Origin: Vermamoeba vermiformis | Lineage: Eukaryota; Tubulinea; Echinamoebida | DNA length: 64,000 nucleotides | Assembly: GCA_045837725.1 (NCBI GenBank) | Contig: JBEWZL010000200.1 | Location: 124,001 to 188,000, forward strand | Direction of reading: 5' to 3' | Shown here: positions 23,427 to 36,832 of the stretch, piece by piece | How the letters are laid out: each line of letters begins with the position of its first letter | How positions within the stretch are numbered: the first letter of the stretch is position 1 | Notes under the pieces: model-generated | The model's database searches: none | What the model was told of the DNA's origin: nothing | Seen by the model: only the letters and a program-made list of their open reading frames with translations | Translations under genes and position numbers: made by a program

Positions 23427-24898
23427 GGTATTGTAGTCGTAGTTGTTAATCTGTAAGTCCGCCGAAAAAAAATCGAAGAAGTTCGATCTGCTCTTGAGGC
23501 CTCTTGTTCTCTTTGCTTGAATAATCTGAATGGTGTCTCCGATCAGTTATTTATACTTTTTTTTCCGGCGGAATATCAGTTTTGATGCGTTACACGCGGT
23601 AAAATTCACAAACTCACCTGCCCGTACGCATCGGGTAAGTCACGCATCGCAGAATGGCTTAAACCAACGGCTATAGGCTGCCGTAGCTGTATAACAGCTA
23701 ATAACATCGTTTGTAGCTTACGATGGATACCTTTCGCGACAGCAAAGAGTACAACACCGGATTTACTCGGGTGAGCAGATTCGTTAGTGGATGAAAAAAA
23801 GGAGCGATCTAATCCTGTTAAAAAATAGATGTTAGTACGTAAAGTATCTAAAGGTACACGAGATTATTTTCCTAACCTTCAAAGTGAACTTTTATTGGAA
23901 TCGCTCGTCGCCCAGCTAGATCTCCGTGGTTTCTACCGGTGAAATTCATCCCAGGGCTCGGAGTCACGTTGATTTAAAGATAAAAACGTAGTTTTCGCGA
24001 CAGCTACCGAGTTCTCTGGCTTGTGAGTTTTTTCTTATCGAGTGATCCGCTGTATTAATTATTAGTAAGAAAATATGTTGTGTAATTAATTAATCAGATG
24101 TCAGTGAAAATAGACAATAGCACGGTAATAAATTGTAATATTGCAGATGCTACCTATATTTCTAATTAATAGATATGATAATTGTGTAAATAATTTTAAT
24201 TACTTACCCGCGGAACGGACTCACTTTACCACGGCGTAATTCTCAAAAGATTCGTTGATAAAAAATAATCGTGCCGTTGATTAATAACATTGTTGATAAT
24301 GCAATCGACAACAAGATTTGTAATTACTCGATCGCGAAGAAAAGTCCAAATTTAATGGCGCCACTTACAAGTCATCGACTTAGTAATATTATGCTGTCAT
24401 ATGTTACAAGTTCAGTAGTTCATTGTTTAATTGTGTTTGTGGTTGTGGTTGTGGAGCACATTAAAAAATAATTTAGTTACACGATCTATTTTGAATAACA
24501 CAATGAAGTGTTGGACTGGCAAATAACTCCACGTAGATTATTACGTGCATTATAATGCGCTTGTGGAAATGGTTAACTACGGATTTGCTTTGACGAACAA
24601 ATTATTGATTCTTTTTTTTCTGGTGCTGCTTCAAAAATTGCATTAATATAAATTAAAATATTAGAAGGCATTATCGTAATACTATATATTGCGTTATTAG
24701 AGTCTGATTTAGGGCGGGTAATTGAATTATTTATCGCCACGTGACTTTTCCACGTGATCATCACAAAAACCGGTGACTTTCGGACCATTGTGATATTAAC
24801 TCACTACTTAATGCACCACCACTAGTCCCAAATTATTTTGCCGATTTATTGGCAAAGCAGATCCGAAACGAAAAATCAAGTAATTCACAGGATCCTAA
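23427..24898. promoter_or_regulatory. Divergent intergenic region between Zn2Cys6 member D and FUSC gene
   Basis: About 1.5 kb, AT-rich, with two CACGTG hexamers close together at 24738-24756 and a (GTGGTT)n-like patch at 24438-24454. No gene supported. It should contain both promoters. Confidence 0.45.
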
Positions 24899-27800
24899 AT
24901 GGGCAAAAAGAGGTAAATTGGAATACCACTTGTATATCACAAGTATCAAAAATATTTATTTCTTCCACCGAGATCTTGTAACAAAGTTTTAATTTTACCT
25001 AACGATCTCAGAAAGAAAATTTTTTGCATGTCAATGGCTAATTAAAACAAATATATTATTCTTATATTATTTTAGTGTCCTTAATATTATTGCACGCAAA
25101 ATAACAGATTTTTATTTTTCAGGTGTTGCGAGCAGGATAAAATTCACTGCTCTAAGCGTTGTTCGCTATCCTTTATTCGGATCCGAACGGCATTTAAAGC
25201 AACCTTAGCTATAATGGCTGCTTCTGTATTTTGGTTCGTTCCACAGACCTACATTGTCTTGGATTCGTCCTGGTCAGTGTTGATGATTATTTTGGCCGGT
25301 ATTTCATTATCAGCGAGCCATAGTCTTGGTGGATCTATTCAATCTTCTAAATACCTTCTTGCTTCTGGTAAGTTCCTTTTCGAATCGCGATCTAATCGAC
25401 CTTACGACTTTTCGATTCAATTCATGAAACTCACCGGATCGCAATGAAAAAATGTACCAAGTTGACTAAGGCTAATGAATTTTTATAGGCATTTTGGCGG
25501 CTATACCGAATTTGATCTTCTATACGGTTACACGCGACAATCAATGGCTCGGGATCGGATTGTTTTTCTTTTGGACGGCGTTAATCGGCCTATTATACGT
25601 AGCTGCCGATACAACGCTAACGCACATCACATGCATCAGATTCGTCGCATTGAACTTGCTCATGGTCTTCGTTTTTCCGCCGAAGTTCGATCCTACGGCC
25701 CGTAATTATTATTACTCGCCGCCGGTCCAGAACTTGATTATGATGGTCGTTGCGTACTTGTTCTGCGTTATTACGGTGCTAATATTCCCAACGAGATGGG
25801 TCGTCAAGCTGCCAAACGAGTTTTCCCTCACTTTGAAGAGATGCAACAAAATGTTTGAACTCTTAGTACGACTCTCTAGATTGCCGAAGAAGACCATAGA
25901 GTTGCCCAGATTGCATGAATTAATAGCAGAAGGAGATAGCATGGCGGAGGTGAAGAGATCTATTCTCCACGAAGAACTCCGACGAGAGATCGACCAAGAA
26001 AAATTAGCAAACCTGTCTCAAAAGCTTATCAAGGACGTGCGATGGTTGTCCTCTATCTTAGCCGAGGCCAAATTGGAAAGGTAAGCGCATTTAATTTTCC
26101 GGATGTACCTGCCAGTACGCGATCACGAATTTAATCGGATAAATTTCGGTTATTGCATTCTTTTAGCCGCAATATTAATGTTCGTTGTAGATGGGTCAAT
26201 CCTGAGATATTTGCTGCTGAAGAAGAAATTATCAGAAAACTGGATGGGCTCGTCGGCCATTTAGTTACGATGAGAATTGCGTTAGGCCATGGCTTCATTA
26301 AGACTACAGTCCATGATATATTCCCAAAATTAATGCCGCAGTTCGATTTGCTTCAGAATAGAGTAAGCCAAACCACCAGTACTGCCTTTTCCAAATCAGG
26401 AAATTAATTTTTATCAAATTTAGTTTTACGCGCATATCGATGCGACGAGAGAGAAGTTAACGGACGTGTTCTCGAAGAAACAAAAGGATTATAATCGCGT
26501 AGAAGAGTTAGATACGATTTTAATCGAAGCAAGCAGTCCGAATCTGCTCAAAGAGCGAAGAAACAAATCCGCAAAACCGCTTAGAAGCCTCGTGGACGTT
26601 ATCTCAGACGAATATATTCTTCAAATCAAAGAAATGGAGAATAAGCGCGAGCTGCAAGTCATTCCAACGAACGAAGTTGGTCGGATGAACTTTTATTTGT
26701 GGCGGCTGATCGAGCTCGTCGACAAACTGCAAGCAATTGAAGATGCAGTAACGCAATTCGGAGAAAAATTACGCGGGGATAATACTTGGCAATACAGAAA
26801 TGTTATTGGACACGTGTTGGCTTATCCTTTTTACGACATCTATTTGGTGTTCCGAGATCTGACCCACGGTTCGTAAAATTGCCGTAAAAAAATAATGTGG
26901 ATATAATATATAATACTAACGATATATTTTAGCTTCTGGAAGGCCGCAAAAGAATTACCTGAAAGGGTTGAAGGAGATCTGGCACAACGAACAGTGGAAG
27001 TACCCAGTACGCCTTGCATTCATTGTCAGCGCGGTCAGTGTCGCTTCCATATTTGGTAAGTGGCACCTACGACATATTAATACTATGCCTAGTCTTACTG
27101 AACTATTCCTCTAGTCTCCACGGTGTTGCCAAATGTGCGTGCCTATTGGACCGCAGTCACCATGATTGTGATTCTCACGCCGTCAGTGGGCGCAACATTA
27201 AAGCGCGGCATTCACCGTATTATCGGCACTATTATCGGCGCTATAGTGGCCTGGCTGACGTTAATTATGGCGACCTACACTGATCCCGTGGCAATTCTTC
27301 TCGCGGTGACTTTTGTCTTCTGCTTCTTCGCTACATATGTTCAATACAGTTCTTTATACCAGAAGCCTTATTCTATGTAAGTAGAATTAATTGACGGATC
27401 TACATCCAGGTCTTTATCTGAAACACTAAATTAATTTTTATACTAGGGTCGTAGCAATACTTACATTCTTAGTAATTGCTTATTCAGCCTATCCAAACAT
27501 TGATTATCGTGATTGGGGACCACCTCTATACAGATTCTTAAACATTCTTGCAGGTAAAAGCAAGATCGCGACCAGACAAAAAAAAATTGAATGACCAGCA
27601 ATAATAGAGCGCATATTAATACATTATATCTTCTTTAGGTGTTGTTATTGGTATATTAGCAACATTGCCACTGCCGATGTTAACTTTCAGACGGTTACGA
27701 TCCAGCTTCATTTCGACGGTCGAAAAAAGTGCTGCAATTATGCAATCAACACTCGTTGTCGATCAATTGGTCAATAGACACGATGAAATTTCAAAGAAAA

Positions 27801-28502
27801 TCAAAGAGATCAATGCTATTGTTAAAGTACAAAGCAGGTAAGTGTTGCGTTGCCGGATCCAAATTTTATCAAATTTATTTTTGAGTTTTAAAGCACCATA
27901 ATTCTATCAATAGCTCAATATCGATATATTAGTATTATAGTATTCATTTTTTAATGTTTTAATGCTTCCTTAGTACGATTTTAAGTCGTGATCTGATCTG
28001 TTTTTTCATCAGGTGGTTGAAAGAAGCTAAATCTGAGCTATATTTCCATCGCAAAAAGCGAAGAACATTTATTCGTATTATGGAACATATGGCTAATTTG
28101 GCGTTCTTATTGGTGGCCGTTGAAGAAGTTTGTCGCGGTGGATTCAGCCAACAAATGATCGAGGAAGTCTATGAGCCCTTAAGACACGACTTTGCATATA
28201 TTTCTGAAGTAGCGGAAATACAGGCTCATTTATTCAAGGAATTTATGAGGTCTGACAAGCTACATCCAGCGCATCGAGTTGCCGCCAGAAAAATTAAATC
28301 GTTCTTGAAGAAAATTCAAAAGCGCCATGAGAAGACTAGGAAGCATGAAGTTGATTTAAAGAACTTGCACAAATTGCATCCTGAAATGATCAAATTTAAC
28401 GCATTTTTGTACACGATCGGCTCGCTGATTCAAGAATGGAGAAAGATGATGGATCTGGCGTCGGAAATTAAGCAAAAGAAGAAAATGAAATTAAAGCTGT
28501 AA
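24899..28502 (+). CDS. FUSC-type (fusaric acid resistance/YccS/ALMT-like) multi-pass membrane protein
   Basis: Ten exons join in frame to about 882 aa. The tiny first exon (24899-24912, MGKK) is inferred from an ATG with a GT donor that restores frame at 25123; everything downstream is firm. The first membrane block is VFWFVPQTYIVLDSSW, LLASG-ILAAIPNLIF, IGLFFFWTALIGLLYVAAD and LIMMVVAYLFCVITVLIFP. A long cytosolic helical region follows. The second block has the FUSC signature (YWTAVTMIVILTPSVGATLK, HRIIGTIIGAIVAWL) and further helices to GVVIGILATLPLPML. The tail is a helical, Lys-rich cytosolic domain. Members of this superfamily export aromatic acids in bacteria and carry anions in plants; the substrate here is unknown. 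Confidence 0.85.
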
Positions 28503-28778
28503 ATATTAAGCGGTAAATATGTAAATAAACCTTCTCTTCAAATTAATTTAACCGAATCCGATCAAGCTACGAATTCTTTTTTTGGCCTAATGGACTATTT
28601 CGCAGTTAATTTAGAATATGATATCTTCATACCGATTAAGCTATTCTATTCTTGGGTCATTCTTAATGAACAGTTCGCGGAATTCTTCATTCCATTCGGA
28701 ACGAATCCGCGAGAATAAAAAGGTTCGCAAAAACGATTCAAATCATTAGTAAAAACGAATCGACAACAACAACACAAC

Positions 28779-29879
28779 ATGCGAACTATCTTATTTATTT
28801 GTTTGGCGCTTTACCTCTTCTTTGGAGGCTTTGCTGCCGCTTCACTAACTGACGCTTTGGATGTCGCTCTTCATTTGAAAGAAAACAACAACGTAGACCT
28901 TCTATTTGACCTACAGCAAGTAGGTGTACTACGAGGCAACGGTTCAGTCAATGATTTCTTGCCAGTCCCAGCTTACCCGACTTTTCACCCTGGCCGTCAA
29001 TTTGAACCGGATGTGTTCAATATGAACTGCGCCTTTGCCGAGTTTGTATTCTGCTGCATGGTCGCTGCAATCCCTACTGCATTATTACGAAAGAAATTCA
29101 ATTCTAACCTCGAAACAGCCATTTTTTGGTGGTTTGCTTTTGACGGCTTGATCCATCTGGGCATGGAAGGCAGTTTCGTCTTAATTTCCTTGGAAAATCG
29201 GTTTATCGGAGGTGCAGCGGTCTCGGATAGACATTATCTCATGACTTGTGTCTGTAAGTACCCATTCTGAACGAATTGGAGTTTTTCCGCCGAATCCGAA
29301 TCTGACCGAATCTATTCTTTAGGGACTGAATACGGCAAAGCGGACTATAGATGGTTATATGGTGATCAAAATATCGTTGGGTTTGAACTGTAAGTCTTAT
29401 ATCTAAGCATTCTAACGGACCAGATCTAATTCTTTTAAAGCGTGACGGTTTTCTTCGAAGCACCGCTCTGCTTTTTGATTCTGTACGGCGTAAGTATTTC
29501 CTTTTTCGGACGAAATTTCAATTTACTAACATTCGGATAGATCTTGAGAAACTCAAGCTGGCGTCACGTCGTGCAACTTTTGCAAGTTTTTGTAATGTTC
29601 ACAGGGGCCAGATCTCGATTGCTAATTATTTCCTTATTTAGTATCTGCATGGGCGAACTCTACGGCCTGTTTGCAACATTTGTCCCAGAATGGCTCTACG
29701 GCAGTCCTAATCTCGACGGCAGCTCAGCCTTGTACTTCTGGATCTACCTCGGCTCCAACATTCTTTGGGCTATCATTCCAATTCTTTTGACCGCCCATTC
29801 AAGCGTCGAAATTTCCAAGGCCTTCCAAACTGCAAAGGACTTGGACGGAAAAAAGCCTCAACCTCAAACGATTGGCTAA
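28779..29879 (+). CDS. EBP/EXPERA-family protein (sterol isomerase-like)
   Basis: Four exons (about 28779-29253, 29323-29389, 29441-29489, 29541-29879) join to 309 aa. A signal-like or TM start (ILFICLALYLFFGGFAAAS) is followed by the EXPERA fold: EFVFCCMVAAIPTALL, WWFAFDGLIHLGMEGSFVL, EYGKADYRWLYGD, VGFELVTVFFEAPLCFL, GELYG and YFWIYLGSNILWAIIP. The FDGxIHxxxEG and YGKADxRW motifs hold the acidic and histidine residues known to be required in EBP, the ER delta8-delta7 sterol isomerase. The extended N-terminal loop (residues about 25-85) is longer than in mammalian EBP. Catalysis on sterols is inferred from these motifs. It lies 280 bases after the FUSC gene on the same strand. Confidence 0.88.
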
Positions 29880-29985
29880 AAAATGTTTCGATCGATCAGA
29901 TCCGAATCTGGATCTGCTTTCTCTTGTATAAATCAACAATAATAATATATAATAAACTTACGCGCATTCATTATTAAACACTATA

Positions 29986-32900
29986 CTACATCTTTGAGTC
30001 AAGAATAAAATTGAGTTCTTTGACGACTTGATCCATACTCGGTCGATCATCTGGTGATTGAGCCCAGCACTTGCTGATCAGTTCTGCGACTGTTATGGGA
30101 GTGTTAGGCGGGATCGGCAATCGACCGCCGTCAATGACCATGTTGGCGATCTGCCACGGGTGTTCCAAGTGCGAGTAAGGCATTTGTTGTGACATGATTG
30201 TCCACAAAAGAATGCCAAAGCTGTAAATGTCTGCTCCTTTCTCGTATCGCTTGTTCTCCATGATTTCTATCATTAACATTTTAGTACGTCAAACACTGAT
30301 GAATCAGATCAGCAGATCTGACACGTGTCACCACAAACATCTAATCCATTGACCGTGTCATGGTCATCGATGTTTGTGCCGTGTTGCAATTTAGCGTGTC
30401 AAAAAATGTCACGTGATCAGACTTACCAGGAGCCATGTAAGTAGGTGTGCCAACACCCTTGGTGAACTTCATGGTCACTTCTTCGACAATTGATCGAGCA
30501 GTGCCAAAGTCAGTCAGTTTGACATTCACTGATGCTTCTTTGGCTGTCGATGCAACCAACACATTCTCTGCTTTGATGTCGCGATGAAGAATGTTGTTTG
30601 CGTGCAAGAATTGAAGTGCTTCTGCAACATCCAATGCAATCTTCAGTTTCAATCCTGTGTCCAATGGTCTGCTGTTCAACAGTTCTTGAAGATTGCCTCC
30701 TGAAACGAACTCTGTCAAGATGGCAAGCTTTCCAGGCACTTTTGATGCTCCGATGAACTGCACAATGCATCTGTGGTGCAAGTTCATCATCATTTGCACT
30801 TCGCGGTTGAACTCTTCGAACTGTTGAATGTTCATTTCTTGGAACTACGATAGAAACAGAGTTAGTTCGAGCTTGACTTTTTTTGACACTTTTGACATGT
30901 TGACACGTGTCATTTGGTTTATCATTCACTTACCTTGAGCTTCTTGAAGGCGATCGTTTGACCACGATACTTGGCTTTGTACACAGCACCAAATCCTCCT
31001 TCACCAAGTGCTTCAGTCACACCATCAACTTCATCGATGTCAATCCAAGGTGATGGTTCACTTGCACAAACAAACTCGAGCAATGAGAACTGTTTGAGTT
31101 CAGGAACTTCGACCCACAGTGAGATGTTTGTGCGTGTTGTCATTCTCATTTGCAGCATCAGTGTCACATCGACATAACCTTTGTCGCGAATGTCAATCTC
31201 GAACGGGTCAACAGTGAGCTGGTATTTGGTCGACTGAACTGGATGAAAGTTGACACGAAGACTCTTCTCAAGAAGTCGCTCAACAAGGCCTCGGGACCGT
31301 GTAAGCTTTGCGCGGCTCTGCACTCGGAAGGTGTCTTTGTACATGGAGTCAACTTGCAAGAGATTGCCTTTGGTGCCAAAATCGAACTTTGTGTTTGACA
31401 ACTGAATGGGCAAGTCTTCGATTGGTTTGAGTGAGTAGTCTTCTGGTGCATGCCACTGAGGAAGTGAGAACTGATCGTCTGCTCCGTTCTTTGTGGTCAG
31501 TGTCAGCAGTTCCACTCTGTTCAACAATTGTTCAACTCGTCGTTTGCCTCTGAAATATCTGTACGTCACTGCACCGATTACGATGAAGAGTATGGAGCCA
31601 CCAGTTACAGAAATAACTATCGCGATAATTACGCCTGTCCGCATGTTGGTTAATAGTTGCTCAAAAATGACACGTGTCAAAGTGTCAAAGTGTCATTGCT
31701 TACCTTGCGCCACTGAGGTGTCAGGACAGGTCAATGATACCGTCAAGGCTTGTTTTCCTGATCTTTCGCTCGTGGAAGTTGTAATAATGCACTCTTTGCC
31801 TTCCGCAACAATGTTCAATTCATCGGTGGATCCGCAAGAGTAGAACAAGAATGTAGTCTCCAGGTGCGACTCTTCATACTCGCTCATGTCAATGGCGATA
31901 GTGCCTCTTGCTTCGATGCATTCTATATCAATTCTATTGCTGTGTTGAATCACCAAGGTGCCGCCATCAAGCAGAAGTTCTATCGTGAAAAACGTTAAAA
32001 AAAACGGAAGGGGCTTGGCGTTGGTTAATGTAACGTACTTTCAAAGTGGTCTGCGTCTCGTAAGTCAACCGTGGCACCTTTGGGGACGCGCAAAAGATTT
32101 TCAACGGGACATCCATTTGTAACTTCGCACGAGTATTGTGCGAGTGAGCAACAAAATTGGTTTGCGCCAATTGAACACCGTGCAGTACTGTTGCCCGACA
32201 CTCTGAACTGGTCGGGGAGTTGAATGCAGCCAGAAAACGAATTGCCCGTGATATTACTGGTAAGTGTTAGCGTCGTATTAAGGGTAAAGGGCCTTACATG
32301 TTCATCACATTGCCTAAATTGGTAAGTGAAGGCAGTGTTCCGCTGAGCTGGTTCGATGAGAGGTCTCTGTCGTGATATTATATTATGGGAAAGTGGCACA
32401 CGTTAAATAAATTTTTCTTACAAGTGCTCTAGGGCTCGCAAGTTGGCTATTTGACGCGAGACTGTGCCAGTTAGGGAATTTCGCGATAGATCGCTAACAC
32501 ATTAAAACAAGTTAGGTCGTGTGGTACTATAAGAATATATTGGTCTTACATCCGACGAACGCGTTGTAAACTAAAGAGACTGTGCGGGATTGTGCCACTC
32601 AATTGATTGCGACTTAGATCCAGGGCATTGATGCTTCGCAGGGAATCGAACATTGACGGGATCTCGCCCGTGAACATATTGCCTGCGAGGCTCCTGTCAT
32701 GGATTAGTTAGCACGAGAATACTAATGAATGGACTATGGATCATCCTTACAAATAGTGCAAGCTGAAGATTTCTCCCAAGTACGGCGGAATAGGCCCTTC
32801 AATTCGATTGCGCTCGACATTCCTTTAATCGGTCAATTAACGTGATAATTTGATAATTTAGAACACTTACAGAACTTCTAATCCCAAAAGATTAACGAAG

Positions 32901-35900
32901 CTTTGTGGGATGGTACCGGTCAAGCCGTTGAAACTAACATCGCTTAAAAAGGAGTTAAAAAGGTTCAATAGAAATCAGCTTCAACGTACAGTTCACGAAG
33001 GTTTCGAAGTGCTTCTAATTGTGGTGGGATCTGACCGACAAAAGAATTGAACGACAGGTCCCTAGTTAACGTTAGAATGCGGGAAAAACCCTCGTACTAA
33101 ATAACTTACAGTACTTCAAGACTGATCATAGCAGCGATCGATGGCGGAATAATTCCCGTGAAAAAATTTTGGTGCAGTCGACTAAAACGTGTTAGAGATA
33201 AATGAGTACTTTAATAGTATATAAATAAGTACTTACAGTTCTCTTAGTCTTCGTGGTCGCGATGTTATTGTCGGAAGCATTCCTCCGAATAAATTGTTGG
33301 ACAGATCCAGCACCTCAAGCGAGCCAGTAAATAGCGCTTGACCGATGCCACCTGATAAACTGTTGAAGTCCACTCGCCTGCAAAAGTAAATGCTATATTA
33401 GGAAGCTGATAAAGTTAAGTGATTTGACGTACAATGTCTGCAAGTTGGTGAAGGGCGGGAATTCGGGCAGTGGTCCCGTGAGATCATTATGCGATAGGAT
33501 GCTATAATGCAGTTATTATAAATAACGTTGTTGGCGTTCATATTTCTTACACGTTTTGTATTGTTCGCGTGATCAGTGAAGATGGAATTTGACCCACCAA
33601 GTGGTTCTTCGAAACGTCACTAAAAATTATCGATTATTAATTAAGTGTCATACTAGCCGAATGATTAGTAGCCTTACAAGTGTCTCAAGTTTGAACTAAT
33701 AGGAAAATTCGGCAATCTTCCGACGAGATCGTTGTTCGACAGATCACTGACAAAAAAGTTAGCGGCTGACCGGATCTGACACTCACTTTGACGTACAGCA
33801 TTGATAAGAGCGGAAACAGCAAATAATCTTCGTTAAATGTGCCTGAAATCTGGTTTGACGCCAGCGAGCTTTTAAAAATGTTAGACGTTGTCCCGAAAGA
33901 CAGCAAACAAAAACGTACATTGAAGTCAATCGAGCAGGCAATTGCGGCAATGTTCCCGAAAAAAAGTTGTTCGACAGGTCACTATAAATATATATAAGTT
34001 ATTGAACGAATGGATATTGTAACCATGTGACGTACATCAGATCCATAATGGACGCTTGAATGTTTGGAATTTGGCCACTCAGTCGATTATTCTCTAACAT
34101 CCTGAACACATTCGTGAGCTTAGCGAGTCATCATTGGAGTGTACATACAACATAGAGGCCGATATCGTTCGATTTGTAATCGGCAAAGTTCCTTCGAGCA
34201 TGTTGTGGGACAGATCACTAGCGGACAAGTTAGCAGCAGTCATAGGACATAAGAATATTCTTACATTAATCTTGCATTATTGAGCATCCCCATAGGAATA
34301 GTTCCAGTCAACTTGTTGTTGCCGAGATTACTAATTAAAAAAAATTTGTTAGTAGCGATCCAGATCGGATCGGATCGCTTACATTTCACTCAACTGAGGC
34401 ATCTGTGCAGCCGTAGCGGGAATTGTTCCTTCAAGTTGATTGGATTGCAATTGAAGTGATGTTAACCTCGTTAAAGCGTGTAATTCCTGCGGAATCGTCC
34501 CTTGCAAAGCATTGAATTGCACTTGACTGTGATACGATAAGCTATAATAGAAAACACTACCTTATACTTACAATGTTTGTAGCTGACGGCAGTTAGTAAA
34601 ATTGAAGAGCGGGCCTTCAAAATTGTTAAATGACGCAGTGCTGTACGATTCAAAAGTCAGCCCCGGAAAAAATTCTAACAATATGTAACACTCACAAAGT
34701 AAACATTTCTGTCATGTCAGCTAAGCTTGCAGGCAATGTGCCACTAAATTGGTTGTTGTCTAGTTGCCTAATATCGTTAAAGTTAAATAAAATAACATTC
34801 GTTGAGTTTCAGCGCTTACATGGCCATTAGGCGAGACCACTTTGAATACTCCTCGGGAATAGTTCCGGTAAATTGATTGTTTTGTACCAAGCTGCACGTA
34901 CGGTTAGATTGAAATATCAAAATAGTCACTACGTACAATTGACCAAGATTTGTCCAGTTACTCAGCGAGGCAGGCAACTGTCCGGTCAGCAAATTGTTAC
35001 GAATCACAAAATCACGCATTTCCACTGCATTTCCAAGTTCATCGGGCAATGTTCCCGAGAACGCATTGTTTCCGATAAGCCTATATAGAAATTTCAAAGG
35101 TCAAAAAAAAACAACGCTCGGACAGATCGAAGTACTTACAAGTCCCTCAAGTTACTGCAATTACCAAGCTCGGGCGGTATTGTTCCACCCATTATATTAT
35201 TATCTAAAATCCTAAACGACATCTATTAGTTGTTTTCATCGTATAAAATCGTTGCGGCTTACAATTGTTGAAGTCGTTGAAGGTTTCCGAAGGTCGCTGG
35301 AATTGAGCCATTGATTCGATTGTTTCTAACGTTTCTAAAAGAGCGGTATTAAACACTATATATGCAATCGTAGTATTATCGACGTTACATACAATATTTC
35401 CAGGTTCGTTAGATTTCCCATTGCTGCCGGAATAGATCCGAGGAGCAAATTAACACCTTCAATATTACTATATGGGTTCGTATTATTAGTAACAAGTATC
35501 ATACGTGGGTCAGCAAAAGATGGTTCCGACATACAAAATTTTAAGGCTCCGCAAGTTTCCAATTGCGTTCGGTATAGCCCCTGTAATATAAGCACGTTGC
35601 ATATACCTAAAAAAAGCGTTAATGAAATACTAATATAGCCGTATTGTTGTATTGCTTACAGCTCTTCAAGTGTTGCGATGGTAAAAATGTTCGGAAATCG
35701 TGTTATCCGAGCATCAGTAATATCACTACAAGGGTGTTATTAATTAAATTATAAAATAGATTGGTAGGGTGTTAACGTACAGTACTCTGAGACTCGGCAA
35801 ATCTCCGATGCAATCTGGCAGCTCGCGGGACCGACCGGCGTAACCAGGAAGTGACAGTACTTCCAAATTAGGCAAGTCGCAAAGAGGATCCTCGTCAAGC

Positions 35901-36832
35901 TCGCCAACGTAGGAAGGTGCAATACTGAATGATAAATATTTAGTAATTAATTGGAAAAATTTTTGCAAAGCTTACAGGCTTCGCAGATTTCTGAGGCTCG
36001 AATTTGGCAGCGACCTAATGCCGGTTGGCAGAGTACTATAATAATGATTAATCGTTATTAACATCGGCCGATATAACAGGTTAGTGTATGGCTTACAGTA
36101 CTTCCAAAGCTGGAAACGAAGTGCTAAATTGGCGCGGTAGATTTCTAAGTGCCGTATTTCCAGAAAGTATCCTAAAAATATGATAATATATAAGAAAATC
36201 ATGTGATACGGTAAGAAGTGCAATATAATATCTACATACAGTCTTGTTAATCGATTTAAGACCAGAATACTTCGGATCGTTTGGTCATTAAAGTCGGTAT
36301 TAACTAGTTCCCTGCAATAAACATAAGATGAACTGCTTGGTAAAGAAAAATATAAACTTACAGCGCTTGCAATGTATTTTGAAGATTAACTAGAGTTGCT
36401 GGTAAGGCTCTAACTCCGATTGAATTAACAACCCTATTCAATAATAAGTGAGTCTTTAAGTCGGATGTTAGCGCTGTTTCTCGACTTACAAAGACCGCAA
36501 ACTTGTAAGATTTCCTAACGAATCCGGAACCACAGTGACAGATCCTGCAACGCGCCTAAATCCAGATTTAGCTTTGAAATTAATAACATCAAAAGGGTTA
36601 CTTACAACTCGGTTACTACGGAATAATTGTTGCTATCCTCGCAAGTCACTTCTTGCCAAGTGCAGGGATCGCTTGTATTTAGATTTGTGCTTGGTCGAGG
36701 TTGAAATGGCGGATTTAATGCTTGTAAATCTGTAAAAAATTCGTTCTCTTGAGGCAGTAGTGCAGCTGAAATTAAATGTGTGATTGATAATAAAATAAAC
36801 GAGATCAAAACACGATCTTTTCCATTTTTCAT
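29986..36832 (-). CDS. LRR receptor-like TKL kinase 1
   Basis: Starts at ATG 36832 with a signal peptide (VLISFILLSITHLISAA) and a plant-like N-cap (ENEFFTDLQALNP, DPCTWQEVTC). About 30 or more LRR units follow down to 32400, mostly one per exon, with introns at the same codon position. A Cys-bearing extracellular region (GCIQLP, ARCSIGANQFCCS, SCEVTNGCPV) and a second domain with SCGSTDEL and LTCPDTS lie at 32300-31700. The TM helix (VIIAIVISVTGGSILFIVIG) is followed by a basic stop (YRYFRGKRR), a juxtamembrane domain to 31090, and the kinase: GEGGFGAVYKA, AFKKLK, LHRDIKAENVLV, LTDFGTARS, YMAPE. All catalytic residues are present, so it is probably an active Ser/Thr kinase of the TKL group at the plasma membrane. 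Ligand unknown. No frame break seen in the intracellular half. Confidence 0.88.
30319..30330. repeat. Intronic palindrome TGACACGTGTCA, copy 3
   Basis: In the receptor 1 intron that splits the APE motif of the kinase. A TGTCACGTGATC sequence lies about 75 bases further right in the same intron. Confidence 0.9.
30901..30912. repeat. Intronic palindrome TGACACGTGTCA, copy 4
   Basis: In the receptor 1 kinase N-lobe intron after KKLKV, with further TGACA half-sites to its left. Confidence 0.9.
31668..31679. repeat. Intronic palindrome TGACACGTGTCA, copy 5
   Basis: In the receptor 1 intron just upstream of the TM exon, followed by two tandem AAGTGTCA half-sites. Confidence 0.9.

Noticed and set aside
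24271-24788. Two short frames (one per strand) in the divergent spacer before the FUSC gene
   Set aside because: Composition follows AT-rich non-coding DNA and no motif or splice context supports them.
30510-30929. Second minus-strand frame over the kinase exon (also at 42971, 55782 and 63068)
   Set aside because: It is the shifted frame of the conserved kinase exon. Its preservation in four genes only reflects the near-identity of the underlying DNA.
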